In this document: one piece after another, positions 13,535 through 13,592 of the stretch
How positions within the stretch are numbered: position 1 is the first letter of the stretch
Layout of the letters: each line of letters opens with the position of its first letter
From: Immundisolibacteraceae bacterium
GTDB taxonomy: Bacteria; Pseudomonadota; Gammaproteobacteria; Immundisolibacterales; Immundisolibacteraceae
Length of the DNA: 13,592 bases
NCBI GenBank assembly: GCA_016763355.1
Contig: JAESTY010000358.1
Coordinates: forward strand, 1-13,592
Direction of reading: 5' to 3'
Position numbers and translations under genes: made by a program
The notes under the pieces: generated by a model
What the model was told of the DNA's origin: nothing
Database searches by the model: none
The model's input: the letters and a program-made list of their open reading frames with translations, nothing else

Positions 13535-13592
13535 ATTTATCCTCATCTTATCTACTCGATCGGTAAACCGAGCAGTTTGTATGAGTCACTCC

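Noticed and set aside
1..13592. tRNA, rRNA, CRISPR array, transposase or phage integration site
   Set aside because: No cloverleaf, spaced repeat array, transposase-like product or terminal inverted repeat pair was seen on either strand.

Overview
The window looks like a chromosomal segment of a gammaproteobacterium, possibly a marine heterotroph. This rests on the ctpA-yibQ gene order, moderate GC, and short intergenic gaps with classic hairpin terminators; it is inference, since no rRNA or other phylogenetic marker is present.

Region 1 (1-1870) is conserved envelope housekeeping. It holds the 3' part of a carboxy-terminal processing protease gene (ctpA, cut by the window edge), followed closely by a divergent polysaccharide deacetylase gene (yibQ-like).

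Region 2 (1922-5087) is a three-gene periplasmic alcohol-oxidation cassette: a PQQ-dependent methanol/ethanol-type dehydrogenase with the extra aspartate that marks lanthanide-dependent enzymes, a small single-haem cytochrome c, and an XoxJ/MxaJ-like periplasmic binding protein. The last two overlap by 4 bp. The order matches xoxF-xoxG-xoxJ cassettes, where the dehydrogenase passes electrons to the cytochrome. The dehydrogenase has Asp where the family's metal-binding Glu normally sits.

Region 3 (5091-6515) holds an OmpA-family lipoprotein with three thrombospondin type-3 calcium-binding repeats, its strong terminator, and a small convergent lipoprotein gene.

Region 4 (6802-10038) holds a UbiD-family decarboxylase, which would need prenylated FMN. 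After a terminator comes an unusual fusion of a HAD phosphatase with a C-terminal domain resembling the archaeal CTP-dependent riboflavin kinase (DUF120), then an unrecognised 147-aa protein translationally coupled to it. An FMN-making domain beside an enzyme that uses an FMN-derived cofactor is the most suggestive association in the window.

Region 5 (10134-13243) pairs a divergently transcribed DapA/NahE-superfamily lyase with a ring-hydroxylating dioxygenase alpha-beta operon. The ferredoxin and reductase are not next to it. With UbiD this suggests catabolism of an aromatic or similar cyclic substrate, which the sequence does not identify.

Region 6 (13244-13592) has a strong terminator, a G-rich purine tract inside an imperfect inverted repeat, and, on the minus strand, a likely 31-aa single-helix membrane protein gene whose stop codon lies inside a hairpin.
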